A stretch of 64,000 nt of DNA from the NCBI GenBank assembly GCA_002359895.1, contig DEOB01000007.1, positions 62,251 through 126,250 of the forward strand, read 5' to 3'. The notes under the pieces are model-generated. The model did no database searches, was not told the DNA's origin, and saw nothing but the letters and a program-made list of their open reading frames with translations. Each line of letters begins with the position of its first letter. The stretch's first letter is position 1. Of this stretch, positions 1 through 8,394 are shown piece by piece. The position numbers were made by a program, and so were the translations under genes. This DNA comes from Stenotrophomonas sp. UBA2629. GTDB lineage: Bacteria; Pseudomonadota; Gammaproteobacteria; Xanthomonadales; Xanthomonadaceae.

Positions 1-1
1 A

Positions 2-217
2 AACCCGGTGGAGCAGGTGCTGCTGATCGGGTCGATGCTGTTGGTGCTGGCGATGGAACTGGCCAATTCGGCCATCGAAGCGGTCATTGAACGTTACGGC
101 CCGGAGTACCACGTGCTGGCCGGGCGCGCCAAGGACATGGGGTCGGCAGCGGTGTTCGTGCTGATGATGAATGTGCTGCTGTGCTGGGGCCTGATTCTTG
201 TGCCGCGGTTTTTTTGA
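2..217 (+). CDS. dgkA: Diacylglycerol kinase DgkA, C-terminal part (cut by window edge)
   Basis: This is the 3' end of an inner-membrane diacylglycerol kinase, which phosphorylates diacylglycerol to phosphatidic acid to recycle lipid from periplasmic glucan synthesis. About 71 residues are visible. They carry the DgkA signature: ELANSAIEAVIE supplies the acidic and Asn catalytic residues, followed by GRAKDMGSAAV and a last hydrophobic helix. The family is about 120 residues, so roughly 40% lies left of the window. The frame is open to the first base and stops at 215-217. Confidence 0.9.
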   Translation, partial: NPVEQVLLIGSMLLVLAMELANSAIEAVIERYGPEYHVLAGRAKDMGSAAVFVLMMNVLLCWGLILVPRFF

Positions 218-271
218 GAAACCACCTGCCGGGCGGCGGTGGTAGTGACGTTTTGTTGAAGGATTACCTGT

Positions 272-1021
272 ATGTCTTTTGAGTTTCTTGCCGATCCCAA
301 TGTGTGGGTGACGTTGTTCATGTTGAGCGCGCTGGAAATCGTGCTCGGTATCGACAACCTGGTGTTCATCTCCATTGCCGTGGGTCGCCTGCCGGAGCAT
401 CAGCGCCCGGTGGCACGCCGTGTGGGTATTGCGGTGGCGTGCATCACCCGCATCATGCTGCTGGTGTCGCTGGCCTACCTGGCGCACATGGAGAACAACC
501 TGTTCAACCTGTTCGGCATGGGTATTTCCATCCGTGACCTGGTGCTGGTGGTGGGTGGTCTATTCCTGCTCTACAAGGGCATCAAGGAAATACGGGAGCT
601 GGTCAGCGGCGGCGAAGATGCCGACCCGACCACCACCAAGGCCACGGCATCGTTTGGCATGGTGATCGCGCAGATCGCGATCATCGACATCGTGTTCTCG
701 CTGGATTCGGTGATCACCGCCGTCGGTATTGCCGACCACGTGCCGGTGATGGTCTGTGCGGTGCTGTTGTCGGTGGCGGTGATGCTGCTGGCGGCCAACC
801 CGCTGGGCCGTTTCATCGATGCCAACCCGACCGTGAAGCTGTTGGCACTGGCCTTCATCCTGCTGGTGGGTGCGGTGCTGGTGCTCGATGGCCTGGACGT
901 GCACGTGCCCAAGCCCTACATCTACGCAGCCATGGGTTTCTCGGTGCTGGTGGAGTGGCTGAACCTGCTGATGCGCCGCAACGCCAAGGCGCACCATGTG
1001 CCGGGTGCGGACAACTGGTAA
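272..1021 (+). CDS. TerC/YgdQ family integral membrane protein
   Basis: This 249-residue polytopic membrane protein of the TerC family has about seven hydrophobic segments. Two family motifs are visible: EIVLGIDNLVFISI near residues 22-35 and DIVFSLDSVITAVGI near 139-153. The Asp residues in these membrane motifs are typical of the family, which is linked to metal-ion export (Mn2+ for some members) and tellurite resistance. A purine-rich AAGGA about 10 bases upstream supports the ATG. No metal riboswitch fits in the 54-base gap after dgkA. The substrate cannot be inferred. Confidence 0.85.
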   Translation: MSFEFLADPNVWVTLFMLSALEIVLGIDNLVFISIAVGRLPEHQRPVARRVGIAVACITRIMLLVSLAYLAHMENNLFNLFGMGISIRDLVLVVGGLFLLYKGIKEIRELVSGGEDADPTTTKATASFGMVIAQIAIIDIVFSLDSVITAVGIADHVPVMVCAVLLSVAVMLLAANPLGRFIDANPTVKLLALAFILLVGAVLVLDGLDVHVPKPYIYAAMGFSVLVEWLNLLMRRNAKAHHVPGADNW

Positions 1022-1073
1022 GTGTTTGCTGGCCGGCCCGAATGGGCTGGCCGGGTTTCATGCAGCAACGGAA

Positions 1074-1094
1074 GGGCCGGCATTGCCGGCCCTT
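1074..1094 (+). terminator. GC-rich hairpin between terC-like gene and lemA
   Basis: GGGCCGGC (1074-1081), a three-base loop, then GCCGGCCC (1085-1092) followed by only TT. A second imperfect inverted repeat lies at 1031-1052. The stem is strong but the U-tract is poor, so this may be an inefficient or factor-assisted terminator for the upstream gene. Confidence 0.45.
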
Positions 1095-1160
1095 GTCGTA
1101 TGCACACGTTGCACGCCGGCCATGGCATGCTCTGCGCTCCTGTCGTCCAAGGGTTCCGCC

Positions 1161-1793
1161 ATGCGCCAGTTCTTCCGCCTGATGTTGCTTGTTGTCGCGG
1201 CGATTTCGATTTCCGGATGTGGCTACAACGCCATCCAGCAGAAGGACGAGGCGGTCAAGGCCGGCTGGTCCGAGGTGCTCAACCAGTACAAACGCCGCGC
1301 TGATCTGATCCCCAACCTGGTCAACACCGTGCAGGGCTATGCGCAGCAGGAGCGGCAGGTACTGACCGAGGTCACCAACGCCCGTGCCAAGGTTGGGCAG
1401 GTGCAGGTCAATGCTGACGACGCGGCCTCGCTGCAGCAGTTCCAGCAGGCACAGGGTGAGTTGGGTAGCGCGTTGTCGCGGTTGCTGGTGGTCAGCGAGA
1501 ACTACCCGACGCTGAAGTCCGACCAGAATTTCCGCGACCTGCAGGCGCAGTTGGAAGGCACCGAAAACCGCATCACCGTGGCGCGGGGCCGTTACATCCA
1601 ACTGGTGCAGGACTACAACACCTACATCCGTTCGTTCCCGCAGGTCATCACCGCCAAGGTGTTTGGCTACGCGGCCAAGCCCAACTTCACTGTTGAAAAC
1701 GAGGCGCAGATTTCGCAGCCGCCGGAAGTGAGCTTCGGCAACCCGCAGCCGGCCGCACAGCCGCAGAGCGCGCCACCGGCCCCGGCGCAGTGA
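1161..1793 (+). CDS. lemA: LemA family lipoprotein
   Basis: This 210-residue LemA-family protein starts at the ATG at 1161. That start gives a clean lipoprotein signal: a charged MRQFFR, a hydrophobic core and a lipobox ending in ISGC with Cys20. Longer open-frame starts upstream would bury the signal. The conserved LemA core follows (YNAIQQKDEAVKAGWSEVL, then RRADLIPNLVNTVQGYA), and then a helical coiled region. The C-terminus is Pro/Ala/Gln-rich. It is followed within 10 bases by two TPM-domain genes, a common LemA neighbourhood. The molecular role of LemA is poorly defined; a lipid-anchored membrane role is expected. Confidence 0.88.
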   Translation: MRQFFRLMLLVVAAISISGCGYNAIQQKDEAVKAGWSEVLNQYKRRADLIPNLVNTVQGYAQQERQVLTEVTNARAKVGQVQVNADDAASLQQFQQAQGELGSALSRLLVVSENYPTLKSDQNFRDLQAQLEGTENRITVARGRYIQLVQDYNTYIRSFPQVITAKVFGYAAKPNFTVENEAQISQPPEVSFGNPQPAAQPQSAPPAPAQ

Positions 1794-1803
1794 GCCGGCA
1801 GCG

Positions 1804-2700
1804 GTGAGCCGCATGTTGCCCCGGTTGTTGTGGGTGGTATGCCTGCTCGGTTTGGGCTGGGCAGGCTTGGCCGGTGCGCAGCAGTTGGCGCCGATTCCGG
1901 CGTTGGATTCGCCGGTGGTGGATACCACCGGCACGCTGGATGCCGCGCAGAAGCAGGCGCTGGAACAGCAGGCCTTGGCCTTGCAGCAGCGCAAGGGTGC
2001 GCAGTTGCAGGTACTGATCGTGCCCAGCACCGAGCCGGAGGAGATTTCCCAGTACGCCACGCGGGTGATCGAGCAGTGGGGTATCGGCCGTAAGGGCGTG
2101 GATGACGGCGTGCTGCTGGTGGTGGCCAAAAACGACCGGCGGGTGCGGATCGAACCGGGTTACGGCCTGGAAGGCGCCATCCCGGATGCCATCGCCAACC
2201 GGGTGATTCAGGAATATCTGGTGCCGCATTTCCGCCAGGACGACTACGCCGGCGGCGTCACGGCTGCCACTGCGGTGCTGGTCAAGCTGATTGACGGCGA
2301 GGAGCTGCCGCCACCGGTAAGCAGCAACCGTGGCCAAGGCGGTGACAGCGACTCGCCCTTCCTATTTGCCGTCGTCATCGGTGTGATGGCCTCTGCATTC
2401 ATGCGGGTGCTGTTGTCGCGACTGCCGCGCGCGGTGCGTGGTGTGGTGGCTGGGCTGGTGGCCGGTGGCGCCGGCCTGCTGTTGTTGTCGTTGGCCGGCG
2501 GCGGTATCGCGGCGCTGGTGGCGTTCTTCCTTTCGTTCGGTAACGCGTCGCGTGGCGGTTTCGCCCGTGGCGGTGGCTGGGGCGGAGGCGGATTTGGTGG
2601 GGGCGGCGGTTTTGGCGGCGGTGGCGGCTTCGGAGGAGGCGGCGGCTGGGGCGGCGGCGGTGGGCGTTCTGGAGGCGGTGGCGCCTCGGGGAGTTGGTGA
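1804..2700 (+). CDS. TPM-domain (YgcG-type) membrane protein with Gly-rich tail
   Basis: This protein of about 298 residues has a signal peptide ending near AGAQQ, a TPM domain (about residues 35-160, with ALDSPVVDTTGTLDAAQ and VRIEPGYGLEGAIPD), two hydrophobic segments near 185-240, and a C-terminal tail almost entirely Gly with Trp, Phe and Arg. GTG at 1804 and ATG at 1813 are both possible starts. TPM domains occur in envelope proteins beside LemA and in photosystem repair factors; the biochemical role here is unknown. It overlaps the next TPM gene by one base, so the pair is probably cotranslated. Confidence 0.85.
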   Translation: MSRMLPRLLWVVCLLGLGWAGLAGAQQLAPIPALDSPVVDTTGTLDAAQKQALEQQALALQQRKGAQLQVLIVPSTEPEEISQYATRVIEQWGIGRKGVDDGVLLVVAKNDRRVRIEPGYGLEGAIPDAIANRVIQEYLVPHFRQDDYAGGVTAATAVLVKLIDGEELPPPVSSNRGQGGDSDSPFLFAVVIGVMASAFMRVLLSRLPRAVRGVVAGLVAGGAGLLLLSLAGGGIAALVAFFLSFGNASRGGFARGGGWGGGGFGGGGGFGGGGGFGGGGGWGGGGGRSGGGGASGSW

Positions 2701-3191
2701 TGCGTTGGTGGCGGCATCTGTTTTCCCCTTCGGCGCAGGCGGCTTTTCCCGAGCCGAGCCTGGACCGAATTGCCCAGGCCATCGCGGAGGGCGAGCGGCT
2801 GCACAGCGGCCAGGTGATGTTTGCGGTGGAGTCGGACCTGCCGTTGTCGGCCCTGTGGCAGGGCGTCAGCGCCCGGCAGCGTGCCGAGCATGCGTTCGCG
2901 CTGCTGCGCACCTGGGACACCCACGCCAACAATGGCGTGCTGATCTATCTGCTGCTGGCCGACCATGCCATTGAGATCGTGGCCGACCGTGGCCTGCGCG
3001 AGGTGGTGGATGCCGGGCGTTGGCAGCAGGTGTGCGACCACCTGCGCGAGCAGCTTCAACAGGGCGACCGCGAAACAGCCGTACTGGCGGCGGTGGCCGA
3101 GGTGTCGCAGCTGCTGGCATCGCATTTTCCGCCAGACCCTTCGCGTCCCTCAGGCAACGAGCTGCCGGACCGGCCGCAGCTGTTGGGCTGA
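2700..3191 (+). CDS. Second TPM-domain protein, no signal peptide
   Basis: This 163-residue protein is the third gene of the lemA-tpm-tpm set. The ATG at 2700 shares its A with the upstream TGA, a translational-coupling arrangement. The sequence resembles a TPM domain (GEISx-like region, NGVLIYLLLADHAIEIVADR, then a helical C-terminus) but lacks a signal peptide and the transmembrane segments of its neighbour. It may be a cytoplasmic partner of the membrane-bound paralogue; that is inference. Confidence 0.75.
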   Translation: MRWWRHLFSPSAQAAFPEPSLDRIAQAIAEGERLHSGQVMFAVESDLPLSALWQGVSARQRAEHAFALLRTWDTHANNGVLIYLLLADHAIEIVADRGLREVVDAGRWQQVCDHLREQLQQGDRETAVLAAVAEVSQLLASHFPPDPSRPSGNELPDRPQLLG

Positions 3192-3280
3192 ACCCCGCAA
3201 TGGTTTGACCCGTCTGCATGGGTTGAGCCCAAGGGAGGCTGCCCTGAGAATAGGCCTTCGATTCGCTCGGCGGCACCTGC

Positions 3281-4186
3281 ATGATTTATCTCCATGACAT
3301 AGACCCCATTGCCTTCTCTCTGGGGCCGTTGAAGGTGCATTGGTACGGCGTCATGTACCTGCTGGGCTTTGCCGCCGCATGGTGGCTGGGGCGCAGCCGC
3401 ATCCGCGCAGGCCGCTTGCCGGGCGTGGACATGAACGCGTTTTCCGACCTGTTGTTCTACGCCATGCTCGGCGTGGTGCTGGGCGGGCGCATCGGCTACA
3501 TGCTGTTCTACGCAACCGCCGATTTCCTGCATAACCCGCTGATCCTGCTGCGTGTGTGGGAAGGCGGCATGAGCTTCCATGGCGGTCTGCTGGGTGTGAT
3601 GGCAGCCGGCTGGTGGTGGACGCGCAAATACAAGCTGCACTTTTTCGACACCATCGACTTTGTCGCGCCGCTGGTGCCGCTGGGCCTGGGCTTCGGCCGG
3701 CTGGGCAACTTTGTTGGCGGCGAGTTGTACGGCAAGTTCACCAACTCCGGCTGGGGTGTGGTCTTCCCGCATGCGCCGCTGAGCGACGTTCCCGCCGGCC
3801 TGCCGGCCATGCAGCAGTTGATGACCGCTGCGCAGATCCAGCAGGACTACGCCGCTGGCCTGCTCAATCAGTACGCGCGTCATCCTTCGCAGCTGTATGA
3901 AGCACTGCTGGAAGGGCTGGTGATGTTTGTGGTGCTGTGGGCGTTCTCGATGAAGCCGCGCGCGCGCTACGCCGTATCCGGTCTGTTCGCGTTGATGTAC
4001 GGCAGCTTCCGTTTCCTGGTCGAGTTTGTGCGCATGCCCGACAACGGTGTCTATGTGGCCTTTGATTGGCTCACCCGTGGCCAGATCCTGAGCCTGCCGT
4101 TGATCGCGCTGGGGCTTGGCCTGCTGCTGATGTCGCGCCGCGCGCCAGTTCTGCAACCCGTATTGCCCACTGGAGAAAAGGCGTGA
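3281..4186 (+). CDS. lgt: Prolipoprotein diacylglyceryl transferase
   Basis: Lgt transfers diacylglycerol from phosphatidylglycerol to the lipobox Cys of prolipoproteins at the inner membrane. The 301-residue protein is polytopic. Its N-terminus VHWYGVMYLLGF, GGRIGYMLFY, the SFHGGLLGV segment and GRLGNFVGGELYG are diagnostic. The classical pattern has Asn where the last motif has its first Gly after FV, a modest deviation. The stop overlaps the GTG of thyA, a gene order seen in many gammaproteobacteria. The lemA product just upstream is one of its likely substrates. Confidence 0.95.
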   Translation: MIYLHDIDPIAFSLGPLKVHWYGVMYLLGFAAAWWLGRSRIRAGRLPGVDMNAFSDLLFYAMLGVVLGGRIGYMLFYATADFLHNPLILLRVWEGGMSFHGGLLGVMAAGWWWTRKYKLHFFDTIDFVAPLVPLGLGFGRLGNFVGGELYGKFTNSGWGVVFPHAPLSDVPAGLPAMQQLMTAAQIQQDYAAGLLNQYARHPSQLYEALLEGLVMFVVLWAFSMKPRARYAVSGLFALMYGSFRFLVEFVRMPDNGVYVAFDWLTRGQILSLPLIALGLGLLLMSRRAPVLQPVLPTGEKA

Positions 4187-4977
4187 AACCCTATCTGGAG
4201 CTACTGCAGCACGTGCTTGAGCATGGCAGTGAAAAGTCCGACCGCACCGGCACCGGCACGCGCAGCGTGTTTGGTTGGCAGATGCGCTACGACCTCAATC
4301 AGGGTTTTCCGCTGGTCACCACCAAGAAGCTGCACCTGCGCTCGATCATCCATGAGCTGCTGTGGTTTCTGAAGGGCGACACCAACATCGGCTACCTGAA
4401 GGACAACAAGGTCAACATCTGGGACGAGTGGGCCGATGCCAACGGCGACCTGGGGCCGGTTTACGGCAAGCAGTGGCGCAGTTGGGCCACCGCTGATGGT
4501 GGCAGCATCGACCAGATGCAGTGGCTGGTGGAGGAGATCAAGCGCAACCCGGATTCGCGTCGTCTGGTGGTCAGCGCATGGAACGTGGGCGAGTTGTCGC
4601 AGATGGCGTTGATGCCGTGCCACAACCTGTTCCAGTTCTACGTGGTGGACGGCAAGCTCAGCTGCCAGCTGTATCAGCGCAGCGGCGACATCTTCCTGGG
4701 CGTGCCATTCAACATCGCCAGTTACGCGCTGTTGACCCACATGGTGGCGCAGGCAACCGGCTTGGGCGTGGGTGATTTCGTACACACGCTGGGCGATGCG
4801 CATCTGTATTCCAACCACTACGAGCAGGCGCGCGAGCAGCTGTCGCGTGACACGTGCGCACTGCCCACCTTGTGGTTGAACCCGGAAGTGACCGACCTGT
4901 TTGGTTTCACCTTCGACGACATCCGCATTGATGGTTATGACCCGCACCCGGCGATCAAGGCGCCGGTTGCGGTATGA
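4183..4977 (+). CDS. thyA: Thymidylate synthase
   Basis: ThyA methylates dUMP to dTMP using methylenetetrahydrofolate. Starting at the GTG at 4183, which overlaps the lgt stop, the protein is 264 residues, the same as the E. coli enzyme. The catalytic Cys146 sits in MALMPCHNLFQFYV; SDRTGTGT near the N-terminus and the dUMP-contacting QRSGDIFLGVPFN are intact. It overlaps the next gene by four bases (ATGA). The dihydrofolate reductase gene lies one gene downstream, so dTMP synthesis and folate recycling are encoded together. Confidence 0.96.
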   Translation: MKPYLELLQHVLEHGSEKSDRTGTGTRSVFGWQMRYDLNQGFPLVTTKKLHLRSIIHELLWFLKGDTNIGYLKDNKVNIWDEWADANGDLGPVYGKQWRSWATADGGSIDQMQWLVEEIKRNPDSRRLVVSAWNVGELSQMALMPCHNLFQFYVVDGKLSCQLYQRSGDIFLGVPFNIASYALLTHMVAQATGLGVGDFVHTLGDAHLYSNHYEQAREQLSRDTCALPTLWLNPEVTDLFGFTFDDIRIDGYDPHPAIKAPVAV

Positions 4978-5543
4978 GCAACGCGGTCGGCAGCGGGCTG
5001 CGGACATCGCTTTGTCGCGGCGCATTCGCGCTCCTGGCGGCGTTGCCGTCAGTGGCGGGGGCTGCCGTTGCACGTGGCCCGGCGGGTAGTTTTGAGTTGC
5101 CCGAGCAGATCACTTTTTCGGTGGAGCCAGCAAACGAGAAGCACCCGAACCCCGCACTCAGCAGCGTGCTGCGCTTGGCCACAGGTTCGGAAGGGGAGTC
5201 GGGCCAGGCTGCGGTGACACAGACATGCTCTCCCGGTATCGGCGGTCTCAACTCCAAGCCTGGTATCGAACGCTTGGCCGCTGCCACGTTGATGGTGGAT
5301 ACGCGACTGCAATTGGTGAAGCCCGGTGAGTGGACGGCGTTGGATTCCCATCCGGCCTACAGGACCGAGTTGTCCGATGGCGAAGGCACGTTGATCACGC
5401 AATGGATGATTCCGCTGGACAGGCATTTCGCCTGGATCAAGTTCGAGCGTGTTGAACCGTCTGCCATCGAGCAGGATGTAATCGCTGCCATCGACAAAAT
5501 GCAGATCCACTGCGGCGTGGCTGCTGCCGTTTCGGAAGGTTGA
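4974..5543 (+). CDS. Exported protein of unknown function between thyA and folA
   Basis: This 189-residue protein has an N-terminal signal peptide (charged start, hydrophobic run FALLAALPSV, cleavage near AGAAVA). The mature part is soluble, with two Cys (in VTQTCSPGIGG and MQIHCGVAA) that could form a disulfide. I do not recognise a family. The ATG overlaps the thyA stop by four bases and its stop abuts folA, so it is inside the operon and probably translationally coupled. An exported protein is unexpected in a folate/dTMP operon. Confidence 0.7.
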   Translation: MSNAVGSGLRTSLCRGAFALLAALPSVAGAAVARGPAGSFELPEQITFSVEPANEKHPNPALSSVLRLATGSEGESGQAAVTQTCSPGIGGLNSKPGIERLAAATLMVDTRLQLVKPGEWTALDSHPAYRTELSDGEGTLITQWMIPLDRHFAWIKFERVEPSAIEQDVIAAIDKMQIHCGVAAAVSEG

Positions 5544-5552
5544 GTGAGCCGC

Positions 5553-6044
5553 ATGAAACTCTCGATGATCGCCGCGCTCGACCGCAACCGTGGCATCGGC
5601 CATGACAACGCAATGCCGTGGCATCTGCCAGACGACTTCAAACACTTCAAGGCGCTCACGCTGGGCAAGCCGATCCTGATGGGGCGCAAAACCGCCGAGT
5701 CACTGGGTCGCGCATTGCCGGGCCGCACCAACCTGGTGTTGACCCGCAGCGGCAAGGTGCCGTTTGCCGGCATGCGCGCGGTGGGCTCGCTGCAGGAAGC
5801 TCAAGCCATTGCGGAAGGCGAGGGTGCCAGTGAGCTGTGTGTGATCGGCGGGGGCGAAATCTATCGCCTGCTGCTGGATCAAGCCACCGATCTCCACCTG
5901 ACCTGGGTGGATACCGAAGTGCCTGCGGACACGCATTTCCCCGAGATCGATCCGGCGCAGTGGCAGGAAGTGGACAGCCAGTTACATGTGGCCGATGCGC
6001 GGCATGCGTTCGGATTCCGGTTCGCGCATTACCAGCGGCGCTGA
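5553..6044 (+). CDS. folA: Dihydrofolate reductase
   Basis: FolA reduces dihydrofolate to tetrahydrofolate with NADPH and is the trimethoprim target. From the ATG at 5553 the protein is 163 residues, starting MKLSMIAALDRNRGIG. A GTG at 5544, directly after the upstream stop, is an alternative that adds three residues. WHLPDDFKHFK carries the catalytic acidic residue, MGRKTAESLG and the Gly-rich VIGGGEIY bind NADPH, and the length is typical. It ends just before a strong bidirectional terminator. Confidence 0.95.
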   Translation: MKLSMIAALDRNRGIGHDNAMPWHLPDDFKHFKALTLGKPILMGRKTAESLGRALPGRTNLVLTRSGKVPFAGMRAVGSLQEAQAIAEGEGASELCVIGGGEIYRLLLDQATDLHLTWVDTEVPADTHFPEIDPAQWQEVDSQLHVADARHAFGFRFAHYQRR

Positions 6045-6075
6045 GCGGGAAAACCCAACGTCCAAATACAAAAAA

Positions 6076-6110
6076 GGGCCATCTGCAGTCATGCCGATGG
6101 CCCTTTTTTT
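6076..6110. terminator. Bidirectional rho-independent terminator between folA and apaH
   Basis: GGGCCATC (6076-6083), a 12-base loop, GATGGCCC (6096-6103) and seven T. An A-run precedes the stem (6069-6075), so the hairpin serves folA on the plus strand and apaH on the minus strand. Confidence 0.9.
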
Positions 6111-6120
6111 CGAGCTTGTT

Positions 6121-7149
6121 TCAGTCAGCCGGTGTCGGCTTGTTCTGATTGCCGCCGGGGTTGTTGTTGCCACCGCCGCCGCCATTGCCACGCGGGCGGT
6201 GGCGACGCGGACGCCGGCGTTGTTCGCCGCGCTCGTTGCCGCCTTCGCCGCGCGGCTCAGCACGGCGTTCCGGTTGTGGCTGCGCCTGCTGCGGCTTACG
6301 CGGCGGCTGTGCGCCGGGGACCGGCGCCGGCACATCGCGCCCGGGCACCTGCACCACGCGCAGCTCTTCACTGTCCAACTGCAGCGCGGTGAGCTTGCCG
6401 CCCCACACCGCACCAGTGTCGATGGCGTGCACGCCTTGGGTAATGGTCAGGCCCAGGGCCGACCAATGGCCGCAGACCATCTTCAACTCACGTTCCACAC
6501 GGCCGGGCACTTCAAACCACGGGTACATGCCCTGCGCCTGGGTGCCGGGCGTGCCCTTGTCGTCCATGCTGATCCGCCCGCTGGGCGTGCAGTAACGCAT
6601 GCGGGTGAACATGTTGATGATGGCGCGCGAGCGGTCGTAGCCGCTCAGGCCCGGCGACCAGACCGGCTTGTCGCCGTACATGTTGCGGAACAGCTTGCGG
6701 TAGCCGTTGCCGTGCAGCTGCTGCTCCACTTCGCGCGCATGCTTCTCGGCCATGGCCACGGTCCACTTGGGCGCCAGGCCGGCATGGAACATCATCCAGC
6801 CCAACTCGCGGTCCACGTGCACCAGCTTCTGCAGGCGCAACCAATCCAGCAGGACATTACGGTCCTCGGCCAGCACGATGCGCTGCAGGTCCGGGTTGAC
6901 CTTGCGCTGCTCTTCTTCGCTGCGTGCGCCGATGGCCAGCAGCGACAGGTCGTGATTGCCCAGCACCACCATCGAATGCTCGCGCAGTGAATGCACCAGG
7001 CGCAGCGTTTCCAGCGATTGCCCGCCTCGGTTGACCAGGTCACCGCAGAACCACAGTTTGTCTGCGGCCGGGTCGAAGTTGATCTTCTCCAGCAGGCGCT
7101 GGGTGACGTCGTAGCAGCCTTGCAGGTCGCCGATTGCCCAGGTCGCCAT
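6121..7149 (-). CDS. apaH: Symmetrical bis(5'-nucleosyl)-tetraphosphatase with basic low-complexity tail
   Basis: ApaH hydrolyses Ap4A to two ADP and removes Np4 caps from RNA. The metallophosphatase motifs are present: GDLQGCYD (7-14), GDLVNRGG (36-43) and GNHD (64-67), then the HAGLAPKW region. The start at 7149 overlaps the apaG stop by one base. The protein is 342 residues; the E. coli enzyme is about 280. Residues 274-342 are an appended disordered tail, first Pro/Gln-rich, then Arg-rich (QRRRPRRHRPRG), then a Gly/Asn run. The tail looks RNA- or nucleic-acid-binding, which is inference. Confidence 0.93.
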   Translation of the reverse strand: MATWAIGDLQGCYDVTQRLLEKINFDPAADKLWFCGDLVNRGGQSLETLRLVHSLREHSMVVLGNHDLSLLAIGARSEEEQRKVNPDLQRIVLAEDRNVLLDWLRLQKLVHVDRELGWMMFHAGLAPKWTVAMAEKHAREVEQQLHGNGYRKLFRNMYGDKPVWSPGLSGYDRSRAIINMFTRMRYCTPSGRISMDDKGTPGTQAQGMYPWFEVPGRVERELKMVCGHWSALGLTITQGVHAIDTGAVWGGKLTALQLDSEELRVVQVPGRDVPAPVPGAQPPRKPQQAQPQPERRAEPRGEGGNERGEQRRRPRRHRPRGNGGGGGNNNPGGNQNKPTPAD

Positions 7150-7532
7150 CAGTGCAGCGTCCTGGGAATGGACAGCACGAACGGTGCGATCGGCGCGGCA
7201 AACTCGGTGCCGTCGTCGGCCACCATGTCGTAATGGCCCTGCATGGTGCCGCGCTCGGTGCCGAGCATGATGCCGGAGGTATAGCGGAATTCCTCGCCGG
7301 GGCGCAGGCGCGGCTGTTCGCCGACCACGCCGTCGCCATCGACCAGTTCCACCCGGCCTTCGTCGTCGGTGATGCGCCAATGGCGGCTGATCAGCCGGGC
7401 CGGCATGTTGCCGCGGTTGTGGATGCGGATCGTGTAGGCGAACGCAAAGCGCCCGTCTTCAGGGGCCGACTGTTCGTCGATGAAGCGAGGGGAGACCTCG
7501 ATCTCGATCGCGTAGTGGCGGGAATCTTCCAT
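7149..7532 (-). CDS. apaG: ApaG domain protein
   Basis: This 127-residue single-domain ApaG protein has an immunoglobulin/fibronectin-like beta fold. The ATG at 7532 gives the usual family length and begins MEDSRHYAIEIEVSPRF; the open frame extends upstream but without homology. Conserved features are YTIRIHNRG, SRHWRITD and SGIMLGTERGTMQGHY, whose GxGxxG-like loop binds pyrophosphate or nucleotides in some structures. It lies between rsmA (49 bases) and apaH (one-base overlap), the standard order. Its function in bacteria is unsettled. Confidence 0.93.
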   Translation of the reverse strand: MEDSRHYAIEIEVSPRFIDEQSAPEDGRFAFAYTIRIHNRGNMPARLISRHWRITDDEGRVELVDGDGVVGEQPRLRPGEEFRYTSGIMLGTERGTMQGHYDMVADDGTEFAAPIAPFVLSIPRTLH

Positions 7533-7581
7533 GCGGGGAGTGTAAGCAAAAGCAGGTGGTCGGAATGCGCTATTGCCGCGT

Positions 7582-8394
7582 TCAATCGTGCGGCAAGTTG
7601 GCAAGGCGGATGAAATCGGCAACTTCCAGTTGTTCTGCACGGGCATCGCTGCGCACGCCGGCGGCCAAAAACTGGGCCTCGTCGATCACGCCGTTGAGCG
7701 CATTGCGCAGGGTTTTACGGCGCTGGCCGAAGGCTGCGCGGACCACGTCGGCAAAACGTTTGCGGTCGTTGATGCCCACGGTGGCGGGGTCGCGCGGCAC
7801 CATCCGCACCACGGCCGAGTCCACTTTCGGCGGTGGTCGGAACGCGCCCGGCGGCACCACGAACAGCGCCTGTACCTCGCAGAACGCCTGCAACATCACG
7901 CTCAGGCGGCCGTAGACCTTGCTGCCAGGGCCCGCGGCCATGCGGTCGACCACTTCCTTCTGCAGCATGAAGGTCATGTCCGAGATTGCGGCGGCATGTT
8001 CCAGTGCATGGAACAGGATCGGCGAGGAGATGTTGTAAGGCAGGTTGCCGACCAGACGGATCTGCGTACCGGCGGCCAGCGCGGTGAAATCCACCTGCAG
8101 CACGTCGCGGTGGACGATGGTCAGCTCGCCCAGCGGCGCGGCCGCTTCGGTGAGCGGCGTGATCAGGTCGCGGTCAAACTCGATGACCGTCAGCTTGGGA
8201 TGTCGGCGCAGCAACGGAAAGGTGATGGCGCCTTGGCCCGGGCCGATTTCGACCAGCCGGTCGTCGCCCTTGGGGTCAACCGCCATCACGATCTTTTCGA
8301 CGTAGTACTTGTCGGCCAGGAAGTGCTGGCCCAGCTGCTTCTTCGGCGGCGCGGTGAACATGCTGCCGCTGCGCGGGGAATGTGAGGAATTCAT
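7582..8394 (-). CDS. rsmA: 16S rRNA (adenine1518/1519-N6)-dimethyltransferase
   Basis: RsmA (KsgA) dimethylates two adjacent adenosines in helix 45 of 16S rRNA late in 30S assembly. The 270-residue protein has KKQLGQHFL near its start, the S-adenosylmethionine loop EIGPGQGAIT, and the catalytic NLPYNISSPIL. The start overlaps the pdxA stop by four bases (ATGA), indicating coupling in the surA-pdxA-rsmA-apaG-apaH operon. Confidence 0.96.
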   Translation of the reverse strand: MNSSHSPRSGSMFTAPPKKQLGQHFLADKYYVEKIVMAVDPKGDDRLVEIGPGQGAITFPLLRRHPKLTVIEFDRDLITPLTEAAAPLGELTIVHRDVLQVDFTALAAGTQIRLVGNLPYNISSPILFHALEHAAAISDMTFMLQKEVVDRMAAGPGSKVYGRLSVMLQAFCEVQALFVVPPGAFRPPPKVDSAVVRMVPRDPATVGINDRKRFADVVRAAFGQRRKTLRNALNGVIDEAQFLAAGVRSDARAEQLEVADFIRLANLPHD

